Positions 15,940 through 24,415 of a DNA stretch of 64,000 nt are shown piece after piece. The position numbers were made by a program, and so were the translations under genes. How positions within the stretch are numbered: position 1 is the stretch's first letter; every line of letters begins with the position of its first letter. The notes under the pieces were generated by a model, which saw nothing but the letters and a program-made list of their open reading frames with translations, was not told the origin of the DNA and searched no databases. Location of the stretch: assembly GCA_964631205.1 (NCBI GenBank), contig CAZVWU010000004.1, forward strand, positions 1 through 64,000, in the 5' to 3' direction. The stretch comes from CAYYYJ01 sp964631205 (lineage in GTDB: Archaea; Aenigmatarchaeota; Aenigmatarchaeia; QMZP01; JACQNV01).

Positions 15940-16096
15940 TTTTGTAAAAGTCAAATGCAAGTGCAAGAATGAGCAGATAATTTTCAAAAGGGCGTCTTCG
16001 GTTGTCAAATGCCTTGTTTGTAACGAGATTTTGGCAGAGCCAACAGGCGGGCAAGCTAATATCAAGGCTGAAATTATCAATCCTAAAGTCAGCTAA
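15929..16096 (+). CDS. rps27e: 30S ribosomal protein S27e
   Basis: A 55-residue zinc-finger small-subunit protein. The cysteines in V-K-C-K-C and K-C-L-V-C form the zinc site. The family segments F-V-K-V-K-C and L-A-E-P-T-G-G are clear. ATG 15929 gives the normal N-terminus; longer in-frame starts upstream lie inside the orphan gene. aIF2-alpha follows, as in most archaea. Confidence 0.93.
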   Translation: MANNFVKVKCKCKNEQIIFKRASSVVKCLVCNEILAEPTGGQANIKAEIINPKVS

Positions 16097-16126
16097 TTTA
16101 TAAGCCTTTAGTTTTATATTTGTTTT

Positions 16127-16882
16127 ATGAATGGATCTCCCAAAAGATATGATTTGGTTGTCTGTAGGATAACCAAGATCGATTCGCATTCTGCTTCTTG
16201 TGAAGTTGTTGAATACAAGATGAATGGCCTGATTTATGCTGCAGAAGTCGCCAAACGATGGGTCCGCGACATCCGAGAATTTTTGAAAGAAGGCCAATAC
16301 ATTGTCTGCAGAGTGTTAGATGTTGACCGGAACAGGAATACTGTTCTGTTGTCCGCAAAAAGGCTGACGCGCGAGGAGTCTGATAGGAAATTGGCTGCAT
16401 TCAAGAGGGAAATGAAATCCGAGAAAATACTTGAGCTGATTGCAAAAAAAATGGATAAAAATTTGCAGGATGCGTATAAAGAAGTTGGATACCAGCTTCA
16501 GGAAGAATTCGGGTCTTTCACAAAGTCTTTTGAGATAGCTGAAAAAAACCCCGAGCTTTTCAGGAAAAGGGGGCTCCCTAAAATCTGGGCCGATCAGATA
16601 ATCGAATTTTTGGAAAAGGAAGCTGCTGAGAAAATACATGAAGTGAAGGCAAAGCTAAAGCTGGTTTCGTACAGGCCAGACGGCGTTGAAGCAATCAAAA
16701 AGGCCCTTTCAGGGGTGAAAGGGTTTGAGGTCAAATACATTTCTGCTCCAAGTTACATGCTTGTCGGGAAAGGGAACAACTACAAGGACCTGAAGGCAAA
16801 GATTATTCAAGAAGCAGAGGTCCTGGTGAAGGAAATCCAGAAAAGTGGCGGAGAGGCTAGTTTTGAGGTGGTGGAGAAATAA
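16127..16882 (+). CDS. eif2a: Translation initiation factor aIF2 subunit alpha
   Basis: A 251-residue alpha subunit of the aIF2 heterotrimer that brings Met-tRNAi to the small subunit. It has an N-terminal S1 domain (about residues 8-85, ending V-L-L-S-A-K-R), a helical middle, and the C-terminal alpha-beta domain that binds the gamma subunit (E-A-I-K-K-A-L). Standard archaeal length. The L44e-S27e-aIF2-alpha order is conserved across archaea, apart from the orphan insert. Confidence 0.93.
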   Translation: MNGSPKRYDLVVCRITKIDSHSASCEVVEYKMNGLIYAAEVAKRWVRDIREFLKEGQYIVCRVLDVDRNRNTVLLSAKRLTREESDRKLAAFKREMKSEKILELIAKKMDKNLQDAYKEVGYQLQEEFGSFTKSFEIAEKNPELFRKRGLPKIWADQIIEFLEKEAAEKIHEVKAKLKLVSYRPDGVEAIKKALSGVKGFEVKYISAPSYMLVGKGNNYKDLKAKIIQEAEVLVKEIQKSGGEASFEVVEK

Positions 16883-16883
16883 A

Positions 16884-16898
16884 TATAACACTGTTATA
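16884..16898. promoter_or_regulatory. Palindromic operator-like site upstream of SRP54
   Basis: TATAACACTGTTATA is a 15-nt palindrome with one central base, 37 nt before the SRP54 ATG and 2 nt after the aIF2-alpha stop. It overlaps the likely TATA box (TTATATAAC). Confidence 0.6.
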
Positions 16899-16935
16899 TA
16901 ACTCCTTATTAATTCTCGCTTTATAGATTAACAAT

Positions 16936-18261
16936 ATGGTTTTAGACAAACTGGGTTCAAGCCTTAAAGACACTTTCAGGAAAATTGCAGGCCTTGGTGT
17001 AGTTGATAAGGAAGCTGTTGACAGGATTGTTTTAGACTTGCAACGGTCGCTTTTGCAGGCCGATGTTGATGTTGCTCTTGTTTCAAACCTTTCTAAAAAT
17101 TTAAAGGAAAAAATCCTGAAATCCAAGCCGCCTGCAGGGCTCACGCTAAAAGAGTTTTTCATTAAAACTCTGTACGATGAATTGGTGAATTTTCTTGGGT
17201 CTGAAAAAGGGGAACTTCAGGTAAGGCCTCAAAAAATAATGCTAATAGGTCTTTTCGGTTCTGGAAAAACAACAACTGCAGGCAAGCTTGCAAGGTGGTT
17301 CAAGACAAGGGGCCTGTCTGTCGGGCTGGTCGCATGTGATGTCCACAGGCCTGCTGCAAAAGAACAACTAAAACAAATTGCCCAACAATTAGAAGCTAAA
17401 ATTTATTTTGATGGGAAAAAAGCTGAGAATGTTGCAAAAAATGCCTTGAAACAATCAAAAGAAGACGTGCTGATTTTCGATACTGCAGGAAGGAATGCTT
17501 TAGATCCAGAACTCGCAGCCGAATTAAAAAATCTTGCCAACCTTGTAAAAGCAGACGAGGTTTTGCTGGTGATTCCTGCAGACTTAGGGCAGGCAGCCAA
17601 AAAGCAAGGTTCTGAATTTGTTAAACTGGTTGGGATCACCGGAATAATTGTAACAAAATTGGATGGGACTGCGAAGGGTGGAGGAGCTTTATCAGCAGCT
17701 TCAGTTACAGGGGCAAAAATAAAATTTATCGGGCTCGGTGAAAAAATGGACGCGTTTGAGGAGTATGACCCAAAAAGATTTGTCTCAAGGCTTATCGGCT
17801 ATGGCGACATACAGGGGCTTCTTGAGAAAGCAAAAGACGTGGGGTTGGACGAGGAGAAAGCAGAGAAAATTGCAAGCGGCGAGTTCACACTTGAGGATTT
17901 TATAGACCAAATAAAATCAATGCAGAAGATGGGGCCGCTTTCCTCCCTCACAGGCATGATACCCGGCCTTTCAGGGGCAAAAATCCCGAAAGGGATGCTG
18001 GATGTGCAGGAAGAAAAGATGAAGAAATGGAAATTTATGATAAGCTCAATGACGCCGGAGGAGAGGAGAAATCCCGAGATCATAAAACAATCGCGTGCTA
18101 TCAGGATTGCAAAGGGATCTGGCACAAAACCTGAAGATGTCAAAAATCTGGTTAAAAATTACGAGAAAATAAAAAAGGTGATGAAAATGGTCGGGGGAGG
18201 CAAAGGCCTAAAAAGAGGCCAGTTTGCCCAGATCGCAAAGCAGATGGGTGTGAAATTATAA
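16936..18261 (+). CDS. srp54: Signal recognition particle GTPase SRP54
   Basis: A 441-residue SRP54 (Ffh) protein. The N domain is about 1-90. The G domain has G1 G-L-F-G-S-G-K-T-T-T near residue 107, D-T-A-G-R near 190, and T-K-L-D-G-T-A-K-G-G near 245. The methionine-rich M domain (about 320-441), with G-M-I-P-G and R-I-A-K-G-S-G, binds 7S RNA and signal peptides. It targets nascent membrane and secreted proteins to the translocon. The palindrome immediately upstream may control it. Confidence 0.96.
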   Translation: MVLDKLGSSLKDTFRKIAGLGVVDKEAVDRIVLDLQRSLLQADVDVALVSNLSKNLKEKILKSKPPAGLTLKEFFIKTLYDELVNFLGSEKGELQVRPQKIMLIGLFGSGKTTTAGKLARWFKTRGLSVGLVACDVHRPAAKEQLKQIAQQLEAKIYFDGKKAENVAKNALKQSKEDVLIFDTAGRNALDPELAAELKNLANLVKADEVLLVIPADLGQAAKKQGSEFVKLVGITGIIVTKLDGTAKGGGALSAASVTGAKIKFIGLGEKMDAFEEYDPKRFVSRLIGYGDIQGLLEKAKDVGLDEEKAEKIASGEFTLEDFIDQIKSMQKMGPLSSLTGMIPGLSGAKIPKGMLDVQEEKMKKWKFMISSMTPEERRNPEIIKQSRAIRIAKGSGTKPEDVKNLVKNYEKIKKVMKMVGGGKGLKRGQFAQIAKQMGVKL

Positions 18262-18272
18262 TTTAAGGAAGG

Positions 18273-18310
18273 GCTGGGAACGAAAGGGACGAAACCGATC
18301 AACTCCCAGC
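18273..18310 (+). other. Intergenic hairpin before the permuted GTPase
   Basis: GCTGGGA (18273-18279) pairs with TCCCAGC (18304-18310) around a 24-nt loop that contains AGGGACGAAA, similar to the 5' box of the element at 14515. It may be a diverged member of that family or unrelated. Confidence 0.35.
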
Positions 18311-18320
18311 AGGTTTACAG

Positions 18321-19079
18321 ATGCCAGCCTCATTTTGGAATGTTGTCAACAGGGTAATCAGGCAAGCAGACATACTTCTTGAAGTTTTGGATGCGAGAAT
18401 GGTTGAACAGACAAGGAATGTTGAGATTGAGGATAAGGTGAGAGGCTTCGGGAAACCCCTGATTTTTGTCATAAACAAATGCGATCTGGCCGATAAGAAA
18501 GAAATGGAAAAATTGAAAAGGGAGCTGATACCTTCTGTTTTTGTTTCAGCGACAAAAAGGCTTGGCTCAACTTTATTGTTGCATGAAATAATCAAACAGA
18601 CAAAATTTTTGCCGCAGAAGGGAAAAATTCTTGTCGGCGTTCTTGGATATCCCAATACAGGTAAAAGCTCTGTGATAAATGTTTTGGCTGGCAGGTCCAG
18701 AGCCAAAACCTCCCCGATAAGCGGATTTACTAAAGGCAAGCAGCTGATAAAATTAACCCATGGGATTTATCTTATAGACACACCGGGCGTGATGCCCTAC
18801 AAGGAAGACGATGAAAGGAAAAAGGCCGTGATTGCGTCAAAAGACCAGACAAAGCTGAAAGAGCCTGATCTTGCTGTGATAGCCATAATCGAAGAATTCC
18901 CCGGAATGATAGAGGAGCATTACGGCGTGCTTAGAAACAAAAACAAGCAGAAAGTCCTTGAATCAATCGCGATAAAATTCAACAGGCTCAAAAAGGGCGG
19001 GGAGCCTGACATTGATGTGATGGCTAGAAAGATTTTGCAGGACTGGCAAAGCGGGAGGATCGGCAAGAAGAAGGATTAA
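18321..19079 (+). CDS. Circularly permuted GTPase (YlqF/RbgA-like)
   Basis: A 252-residue GTPase with permuted motif order. N-K-C-D (G4) comes first near residue 53, followed by the P-loop G-Y-P-N-T-G-K-S-S (about 110) and D-T-P-G-V (G3, about 152). This order is the hallmark of the YlqF/YawG group, which acts in ribosome large-subunit assembly. Archaeal members are assumed to have a similar role. Full length; located between SRP54 and Pus10. Confidence 0.9.
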   Translation: MPASFWNVVNRVIRQADILLEVLDARMVEQTRNVEIEDKVRGFGKPLIFVINKCDLADKKEMEKLKRELIPSVFVSATKRLGSTLLLHEIIKQTKFLPQKGKILVGVLGYPNTGKSSVINVLAGRSRAKTSPISGFTKGKQLIKLTHGIYLIDTPGVMPYKEDDERKKAVIASKDQTKLKEPDLAVIAIIEEFPGMIEEHYGVLRNKNKQKVLESIAIKFNRLKKGGEPDIDVMARKILQDWQSGRIGKKKD

Positions 19080-19107
19080 TATAACTTTAAGCTAATTCTA
19101 TTTATCT

Positions 19108-20334
19108 ATGCCAACAAAAAATCAAAAGCCTGTTAAAGAAGGATCAAAAAAATCAAACGTCGATTTTTCAGCTCCCGAAATCCTTGAAACAGCAAAAGAG
19201 ATACTTGGAAAAAGGGACATATGTGACAACTGTTTAGGCAGGCAGTTTGGTGCTATTGGCCATGGATTCACAAACAAGGAAAGGGCAGAAATTATTCTAG
19301 GAAATTTAAAAATTAAAAAAAAGGAACAATCTTATTGTGAAGTATGCGACAATATTTTCAAGGATTTGGAAGAAATAGCCGACAATGCAATAGATAAGCT
19401 GAAGCAGATTGAGTTCAAGACTTTTGTTGTCGGGACAAAATTGTCCTCTGAAATTATTTTAAGGGAAGAGACTTTGTGGGAAGAGGTATCAATAGAACAT
19501 TGCGAGCCTATAAAATCTGAATTGAACAGGGAGCTTGGAAAACTGATCTCGAAAAAATTAGAGAAAATAAAAAAGGGGGTTGAAGCAGATGAAGCTAATC
19601 CAGATGTTGTTGTATTATTTGATACAGAAGAAAAAAACACACGGCTTTCAATAAACCCCTTGTTTGTTTATGGCGGCTACAAAAAATTGGTCAGGGGCCT
19701 CCCGCAAACAAAATGGGAGACTTACAAGGAAACAGTTGAAGACATCATGGCAAAATCTTTCATGAAAGCCGCGCAAGGCGCAGAGCACGCACTGCATGGG
19801 ATGGGGCGCGAGGATATAGATGCGCGCTGCCTTGACTGGAGGCCTTTTGTCTTTGAGGTAGTGCGGCCGAAAAAAAGGAATATTGATCTGGAGAAAATCA
19901 AGCAAGAAATAAATAAAACAGGGAAAGTTGAAGTTACTGATCTGAAATTTTCAAGCAAGAATGAGGTAAGGGAAATAAAAGCGGCTAAGCCAGACAAAAC
20001 TTATAGGTTGATTGCTGTATTCGAAAAAGAAGTCAGTGAAAAAGATTTGGAAAAGCTAAAAGGGCTAAAAGGAAAAATAATCAAACAACAGACGCCGAGT
20101 AGAGTCCTCCACCGCCGGGCGGACAAGATGAGGCCGAGAAAAGTGAAAGAGATAAAATGGAAAATTGTTGATGGAAAAAGAGTTGAGTTTGAAGTCAGGG
20201 GCGAAGCTGGGATCTATGTGAAGGAGCTGATCCACGGGGACAATGGGAGGACAAAGCCTTCTGTTTCAGAAGTTTTGGGGAATCCTGCAAAAGTGGAGGA
20301 GCTGGATGTTATAAAGATTTGGGTGAAGAGGTAA
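19108..20334 (+). CDS. pus10: tRNA pseudouridine synthase Pus10
   Basis: A 408-residue enzyme that makes pseudouridine 54 and/or 55 in the tRNA T loop. It has an N-terminal zinc/THUMP-like region (I-C-D-N-C-L-G-R-Q-F and Y-C-E-V-C-D), and the catalytic segment G-R-E-D-I-D-A-R with the active Asp near residue 235. The late R-V-L-H-R-R-A-D-K-M motif is diagnostic. In this genome the T loop of tRNA-Asn is itself interrupted, so timing of this modification relative to splicing is of interest. Confidence 0.93.
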   Translation: MPTKNQKPVKEGSKKSNVDFSAPEILETAKEILGKRDICDNCLGRQFGAIGHGFTNKERAEIILGNLKIKKKEQSYCEVCDNIFKDLEEIADNAIDKLKQIEFKTFVVGTKLSSEIILREETLWEEVSIEHCEPIKSELNRELGKLISKKLEKIKKGVEADEANPDVVVLFDTEEKNTRLSINPLFVYGGYKKLVRGLPQTKWETYKETVEDIMAKSFMKAAQGAEHALHGMGREDIDARCLDWRPFVFEVVRPKKRNIDLEKIKQEINKTGKVEVTDLKFSSKNEVREIKAAKPDKTYRLIAVFEKEVSEKDLEKLKGLKGKIIKQQTPSRVLHRRADKMRPRKVKEIKWKIVDGKRVEFEVRGEAGIYVKELIHGDNGRTKPSVSEVLGNPAKVEELDVIKIWVKR

Positions 20335-20369
20335 AGTTGCATTTAAATTTACTCTATTCATATTTGTTT

Positions 20370-20816
20370 ATGGTAGATAGATTCATGGAACTTGCTTTAG
20401 AACAGGCTAGCAAATGCCCACAATCTGAAACCGCCTATTCTGTAGGCTGTATAATTGTTAGACACAATGCTGTTATTAGCAGCGGATATAGCAGAGAAGC
20501 TGATCCAAAAATTCATGCTGAAGAAAGTGCTCTAGCAAAACTTGGATTCAAAGCAGATAATTGTATTGTATATACAACAATGGAACCGTGTAGTCGAAGA
20601 GCATCTAGGCCAAAAGCATGCGCCCAATTAATACTGGAATCTGGAGCAAGACATGTTGTCTACGGATGCAGAGAACCATCTTTCTTTGTAGAAAGATGCG
20701 AAGGAACTGAACTATTAAAGACTAGGGGTATAGAAGTTGTCGAACTTATAGAATATCGTGATGCAGCTTTAGTCCCCAACAGTCATATAGGAAAACAGAA
20801 TCAAAGCAAATTGTAG
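20370..20816 (+). CDS. Cytidine deaminase-like zinc enzyme (RibD/DRAP-like)
   Basis: A 148-residue member of the cytidine deaminase superfamily. Zinc site: I-H-A-E-E-S (His and catalytic Glu) and M-E-P-C-S...A-C with two cysteines nine residues apart, a spacing near that of riboflavin-pathway pyrimidine deaminases. No reductase domain follows. ATG 20370 is used, with TTTAAATT as a likely TATA element upstream. Substrate uncertain. It looks inserted between Pus10 and rpl21e. Confidence 0.75.
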   Translation: MVDRFMELALEQASKCPQSETAYSVGCIIVRHNAVISSGYSREADPKIHAEESALAKLGFKADNCIVYTTMEPCSRRASRPKACAQLILESGARHVVYGCREPSFFVERCEGTELLKTRGIEVVELIEYRDAALVPNSHIGKQNQSKL

Positions 20817-20909
20817 AGACCTTTTCAAACCAATTTGATTATTTGCGGAGGAGGATTCTATATAGTCAATTTAACTTATTTATATCCTATTTACCTATAA
20901 ACTGCGTAT

Positions 20910-21194
20910 ATGAAATCCAGCAAAGGCCCGCGGTCAAGCACGCGAAGAAAATTGAGCAAAAGGCATGGAGAAAAGTTTACCATAACGCCTTACCTGCAGG
21001 ATTTTAAGCCTGAGGATATGGTAGTTGTTAAAATAGATCCTTCTTCGCAAAAAGGGATGCCGCATCACAGGTTTAAGGGATTGGTTGGAGTTGTCAGGGA
21101 GAAGAGAGGGGATGCATTTGTGCTTGATGTTAAAATAGGCAATGCAACAAAAACAGTCATATCAAGGCCAGAGCACCTGAAGCTCCAGAAGTGA
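20910..21194 (+). CDS. rpl21e: 50S ribosomal protein L21e
   Basis: A 94-residue large-subunit protein. The N-terminus (S-S-K-G-P-R-S-S-T-R) and G-M-P-H-H-R-F-K-G-L-V-G-V-V motif identify L21e. The gene ends with codons for I-S-R-P-E-H-L-K-L-Q-K. A second copy of exactly these last codons lies 79 nt downstream. A TATA-like TTATTTATATCC sits about 25-30 nt before the ATG. Rpo4 follows, as in other archaea. Confidence 0.95.
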   Translation: MKSSKGPRSSTRRKLSKRHGEKFTITPYLQDFKPEDMVVVKIDPSSQKGMPHHRFKGLVGVVREKRGDAFVLDVKIGNATKTVISRPEHLKLQK

Positions 21195-21237
21195 TGGAGG
21201 GGCGGGAACAGGGAAAGAGTGGATAGCAGGTTTCCGC

Positions 21238-21281
21238 ATATCAAGGCCAGAGCATTTAAAATTACAGAAATAATGGAGGGG
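21238..21281 (+). pseudogene. Repeated 3' tail of rpl21e
   Basis: This stretch encodes I-S-R-P-E-H-L-K-L-Q-K-stop and is followed by TGGAGGGG, exactly like the true rpl21e end at 21159-21202. Six of the twelve codons differ and all differences are synonymous (for example CAC/CAT, CTG/TTA, TGA/TAA). It has no start codon of its own. Confidence 0.8.
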
Positions 21282-21371
21282 TGAAAAACCGGAAAAGGAG
21301 TTCTTTAATATAAAGCTGGAACCTCTCGCAAGTGTAAAAATAAGGGATTCCTTAAAACCGTAGGTTTTAAG

Positions 21372-21698
21372 ATGGAAATTAAATCTGAAAAAATAATACC
21401 GTTTTCTGACGTCAAACAGGTTTTGTCCAAACGGGAAGAGCAAGGAGAATTGGGATATGAACAGAAGATAACCCTCGCCTACCTAAAATCGGTTTACAAG
21501 CCTGCTCCGACAAAAGTTGCAAACGCGATGGAGGAGCTGAAAAAGATAGAAAAGCTTAGCGACAAACAAATAGTTAACATAGTCAACCTGCTTCCACAGG
21601 ACCTTGATGACATAAGGGTCATATTTGCGAACGAGAGAGTTGATATTAAAGATGAAGAGAAGAAGAAAATAATCGATATAGTAAAAGAGCTCATCTAG
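21372..21698 (+). CDS. rpo4: RNA polymerase subunit Rpo4 (RpoF)
   Basis: A 108-residue Rpb4-like stalk subunit that pairs with Rpo7 and contacts transcript and initiation factors. The Y-E-Q-K-I-T-L-A-Y-L segment, the M-E-E-L-K-K-I-E helix and the C-terminal Q-I-V-N-I-V-N-L-L-P...D-I-R-V-I-F HRDC-like pattern are typical. Gene order L21e-Rpo4-DUF655 is the conserved archaeal arrangement. Confidence 0.92.
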   Translation: MEIKSEKIIPFSDVKQVLSKREEQGELGYEQKITLAYLKSVYKPAPTKVANAMEELKKIEKLSDKQIVNIVNLLPQDLDDIRVIFANERVDIKDEEKKKIIDIVKELI

Positions 21699-21752
21699 AG
21701 GCCGATTAATTAATAACTAATATAAAACCTTAATTCTATATCAAGAATAGAG

Positions 21753-22379
21753 ATGGAAGAAAAGATTACTATGACAGATTACAAGCTAATAAAAAAAGAT
21801 GAATGGGCAGTTGTGTTAGACTTCCTGCCCCAAGGGCATTATGGGATGTCGAGGTCGCAGCCAGTAGCACAGGCAATAGGCGACAAATATTTCTCCTTAT
21901 TAGAGTTAATTATAAGGGATGGCTCTGCAGCCAAAACAGGGGAAAAAGTCTATATAGGAGAGAAGAAAAGGGACAAAGTGAAATACATCTCAGGCAGAAT
22001 AAAAGTAGACCAACTGACAAATGCAGCGAAGGATGAAATGGAGAATGTAATAAATTCGATAGTCGAGCAGAGCCAGGAATTTTTCATAAAGTTCTTCAAC
22101 GAATCTGGAGCCCTGACAACAAGACTTCACCAGCTTGAGCTGCTTCCGGGCATAGGGAAGAAGCATTTATGGGCAATATTGGAGGAAAGAAAGGGAAGAT
22201 CATTCGAGTCTCTTGAGGATATAAAAAAAAGAGTGCCGCTTCTGCCAGACCCAAAAAATATGCTGGTTAAAAGGATAATTGGGGAGCTCGAAGAAAAGGA
22301 CAGATACCATATTTTTGTCCTGAGGCCAAAAGAAGGAGAACACCAGAAGCCGGAGAGGGAGGTTATAGCAAGGGCTTGA
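21753..22379 (+). CDS. DUF655 family putative RNA-binding protein
   Basis: A 208-residue archaeal DUF655 protein. It starts with an OB-like segment (W-A-V-V-L-D-F-L-P-Q-G) and contains a helix-hairpin-helix motif (L-E-L-L-P-G-I-G-K-K-H-L, about residue 128). DUF655 proteins are almost always beside Rpo4 and are thought to bind nucleic acid; the role is unproven. Its stop overlaps the next small gene region. Confidence 0.88.
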   Translation: MEEKITMTDYKLIKKDEWAVVLDFLPQGHYGMSRSQPVAQAIGDKYFSLLELIIRDGSAAKTGEKVYIGEKKRDKVKYISGRIKVDQLTNAAKDEMENVINSIVEQSQEFFIKFFNESGALTTRLHQLELLPGIGKKHLWAILEERKGRSFESLEDIKKRVPLLPDPKNMLVKRIIGELEEKDRYHIFVLRPKEGEHQKPEREVIARA

Positions 22380-22381
22380 AA

Positions 22382-22558
22382 ATGAAAATTAAAAAAGAAG
22401 TTAGGCTGCCTGTTTATTTTGGCGGATGCTCAGGAGTAGATAGATATTTGCCCGTGGCAAAGGGGGAACGGGAATTGTATGAATTATCCATAAGAAACCC
22501 AAGGCTTGCGGATCCGGAAAGGGCGATTAATTATGTTGGTAAAAGACGTCATGGTTAG
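22382..22558 (+). CDS. Small protein, unknown function
   Basis: A 58-residue reading frame starting 2 nt after the DUF655 stop and overlapping the following CBS gene by 26 nt. The central V-Y-F-G-G-C-S-G-V-D-R-Y-L-P-V-A-K-G is distinctive, but no family is recognised. Tight packing between two genes supports it being real. Confidence 0.5.
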   Translation: MKIKKEVRLPVYFGGCSGVDRYLPVAKGERELYELSIRNPRLADPERAINYVGKRRHG

Positions 22559-22961
22559 GGATGTGAAGACAATAGAAAAAGGCTCATCTGTGAGAGATGC
22601 TGCAAAGATGATGACAGATTTTAGGGTAGGCTCTCTTATAGTCACTGATGATAAAAAAAGGATGATAGGAATTGTAACAGAAAGCGATGTCTTAAGGGTT
22701 GTGGCTGAGGGAAAAAGCGTTGATGAAAAAGTTGATTCTGTGATGACGAAAAAAGTTTTTTATGTAAAGCCCGAAGACGACATTGAGGATGCGGTTGAGA
22801 TAATGGTCAAAAACAAAATCAAAAAACTGCCTGTTATAACCCAGGGAGCCCTGGTAGGGATAATAACGGCAACCGACATTACAGCTGCTCAGCCTGCGTT
22901 TTTGGAGCAAATAGGTCACATGCTGGTTTTCGGTCAGAAGCAGAAATTTGTTGCCGGGTGA
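22533..22961 (+). CDS. Tandem CBS-domain protein
   Basis: A 142-residue protein of two CBS domains. The first begins V-K-D-V-M-V-R-D-V and ends I-G-I-V-T-E-S-D-V-L; the second runs from V-D-S-V-M-T-K-K-V to V-G-I-I-T-A-T-D-I. Such stand-alone pairs bind adenosine nucleotides or SAM and act as sensors. ATG 22533 places the first domain right at the N-terminus; a longer start at 22506 is possible. Confidence 0.87.
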   Translation: MLVKDVMVRDVKTIEKGSSVRDAAKMMTDFRVGSLIVTDDKKRMIGIVTESDVLRVVAEGKSVDEKVDSVMTKKVFYVKPEDDIEDAVEIMVKNKIKKLPVITQGALVGIITATDITAAQPAFLEQIGHMLVFGQKQKFVAG

Positions 22962-22974
22962 TCGGCTTGAAGCA

Positions 22975-23559
22975 TCAGACAAAGCTCACGCCGTACATTA
23001 CAGCCCCGCTAATTATTGGTATCAAAAGGTTATCGTCAAGCATCCATATAGAGTTCTTGGATTTTCCGGGTGTGGATAATTCAACAAGGGTTGCAATCAA
23101 TGACCCTAAAAATCCTATGGCCGGGTTTACAAAAACAAGCGATATAAAAAAAGAGCTTGCAAAAAAAACAATGCTCCCTTCTGCAGATTTATTTCCAACT
23201 AATTTGTGCCTCCCGAAATGCACTCCAAAAATGGTTGAAAAGCTGTCGCCAACTGCAAGGATTGCAGATGATGCCAAGGCAATATTTTTCGGGAAAAGAA
23301 GGAAAGAGATGCCGCACCCAATGTAAAACCAGTAGGCGCCTTCGAAAGGCTTTCGGCTTTTCCTTTTTTCAAAAATATATGCAAAATTTCTGAAACCAAT
23401 CAGGCTTTTTGTCCTTCTAACATATTCGCTGTAAATTAAAAAATATGCGCCTATTCCAAGGAACATTGCGGCTGCAAGCCATTTATCAAACAACTGTGCA
23501 AGCAATACAAAGATAAGGCCTGAAAGATGCACGGCCTGTCTTAAGATTTCTTTATGCAT
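22975..23559 (-). CDS. Polyprenol/dolichol kinase-like membrane protein
   Basis: A 194-residue membrane protein with about six helices. The signature is A-V-G-D-S-F-S-T-I-F-G, then G-N-K-S-A-E-G-S near residue 125, and T-L-V-E-L-S-T near 165. This pattern marks the dolichol kinase/CDP-lipid family (SEC59 and related). It likely phosphorylates or activates an isoprenoid lipid in the membrane. It is convergent with the CBS gene. Confidence 0.8.
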   Translation of the reverse strand: MHKEILRQAVHLSGLIFVLLAQLFDKWLAAAMFLGIGAYFLIYSEYVRRTKSLIGFRNFAYIFEKRKSRKPFEGAYWFYIGCGISFLLFPKNIALASSAILAVGDSFSTIFGVHFGRHKLVGNKSAEGSIVFFASSFFISLVFVNPAIGFLGSLIATLVELSTPGKSKNSIWMLDDNLLIPIISGAVMYGVSFV

Positions 23560-23672
23560 AACACATCAGAGCTGAATTAGATGAAACAGAACGATAAGGA
23601 TATATTTGGATCTATTGATAGATTTCTTGGAGCCCTTATAAATCTTAAATAGTTTTCTGCCAAAGCTTTACT

Positions 23673-24278
23673 ATGGATGGAAATTTTTCTGTAGACGGTT
23701 TGTATGATGAAGGGTTGATAGATATAAAGTATAAAGATCAGTTTTCTAAAAAAGAGTTAAGTTCTGATGTTAAATCGGCATACAACAGGTTAAGCAAATA
23801 TTTTGAAGAAAAGATTGACCTGCCTCCTTATCTGGGGGATGTCTCTGTAGAGGTTGCGCCTTTAGATACATATCTCCTGATAGATCAGGATGAAGATGTG
23901 ATCTCTGTATCGAAGGTTTTCGGTTCTTTAGATCCAAGAACAGGAAAATTAAAAATAGACCCTGTTGTTTTAGACAAAGCCTCTCCGCAAAAGAAGTTTC
24001 TGGAACAATACGGAATAAAAATCCCCACAAAAGAAGAAATCATAATGCACGAATTAGTGCACGGAGTGCAGAGAAGCCTTGGCATTATTGATCGCGCTTA
24101 TAGCAAACTAGGAGAAAGACAGGGAAGGATATTTCTCGAAGGCGCTGCACAATATATAACCAACCAGATTCTCGGCAAAGAGAGCAAAGAGAGCGACATA
24201 TATAGGGATGGTGTAAGGCACTACAGGCAGAATGTTAAGAGTAAGGATAGCGAACGCGAGGCCTTTTTATCTCCATAA
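23673..24278 (+). CDS. Putative zinc metallopeptidase-like protein (HELVH)
   Basis: A 201-residue soluble protein with a zincin-type helix M-H-E-L-V-H-G-V near residue 128 and a downstream F-L-E-G-A-A-Q-Y segment that could supply the third ligand Glu. The mid-segment V-F-G-S-L-D-P-R-T-G-K-L-K-I-D-P precedes it. A similar layout (V-F-G-Y-T...I-Y-I-D, then an H-E-x-x-H helix) is found in the product at 52325. Function unknown; not assigned to a known peptidase family. Confidence 0.6.
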   Translation: MDGNFSVDGLYDEGLIDIKYKDQFSKKELSSDVKSAYNRLSKYFEEKIDLPPYLGDVSVEVAPLDTYLLIDQDEDVISVSKVFGSLDPRTGKLKIDPVVLDKASPQKKFLEQYGIKIPTKEEIIMHELVHGVQRSLGIIDRAYSKLGERQGRIFLEGAAQYITNQILGKESKESDIYRDGVRHYRQNVKSKDSEREAFLSP

Positions 24279-24354
24279 GCTATTGTAGGCTTTGCCCTAA
24301 AAGTAGCTGTTTTCGATGACTTTTTTTGCAGGATGGGGACAAGTCCATAAGTAT

Positions 24355-24367
24355 ATAACACTGTTAT
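24355..24367. promoter_or_regulatory. Palindromic operator-like site upstream of the EndoIV-like gene
   Basis: ATAACACTGTTAT, 48 nt before the ATG at 24416 and next to a TATA-like GTTATTTATCC. It is identical to the core of the SRP54 site. Confidence 0.6.
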
Positions 24368-24415
24368 TTATCCAGAACGCCTTTTTCTTTCTAAACCGCA
24401 TATTATAAACCAAAA

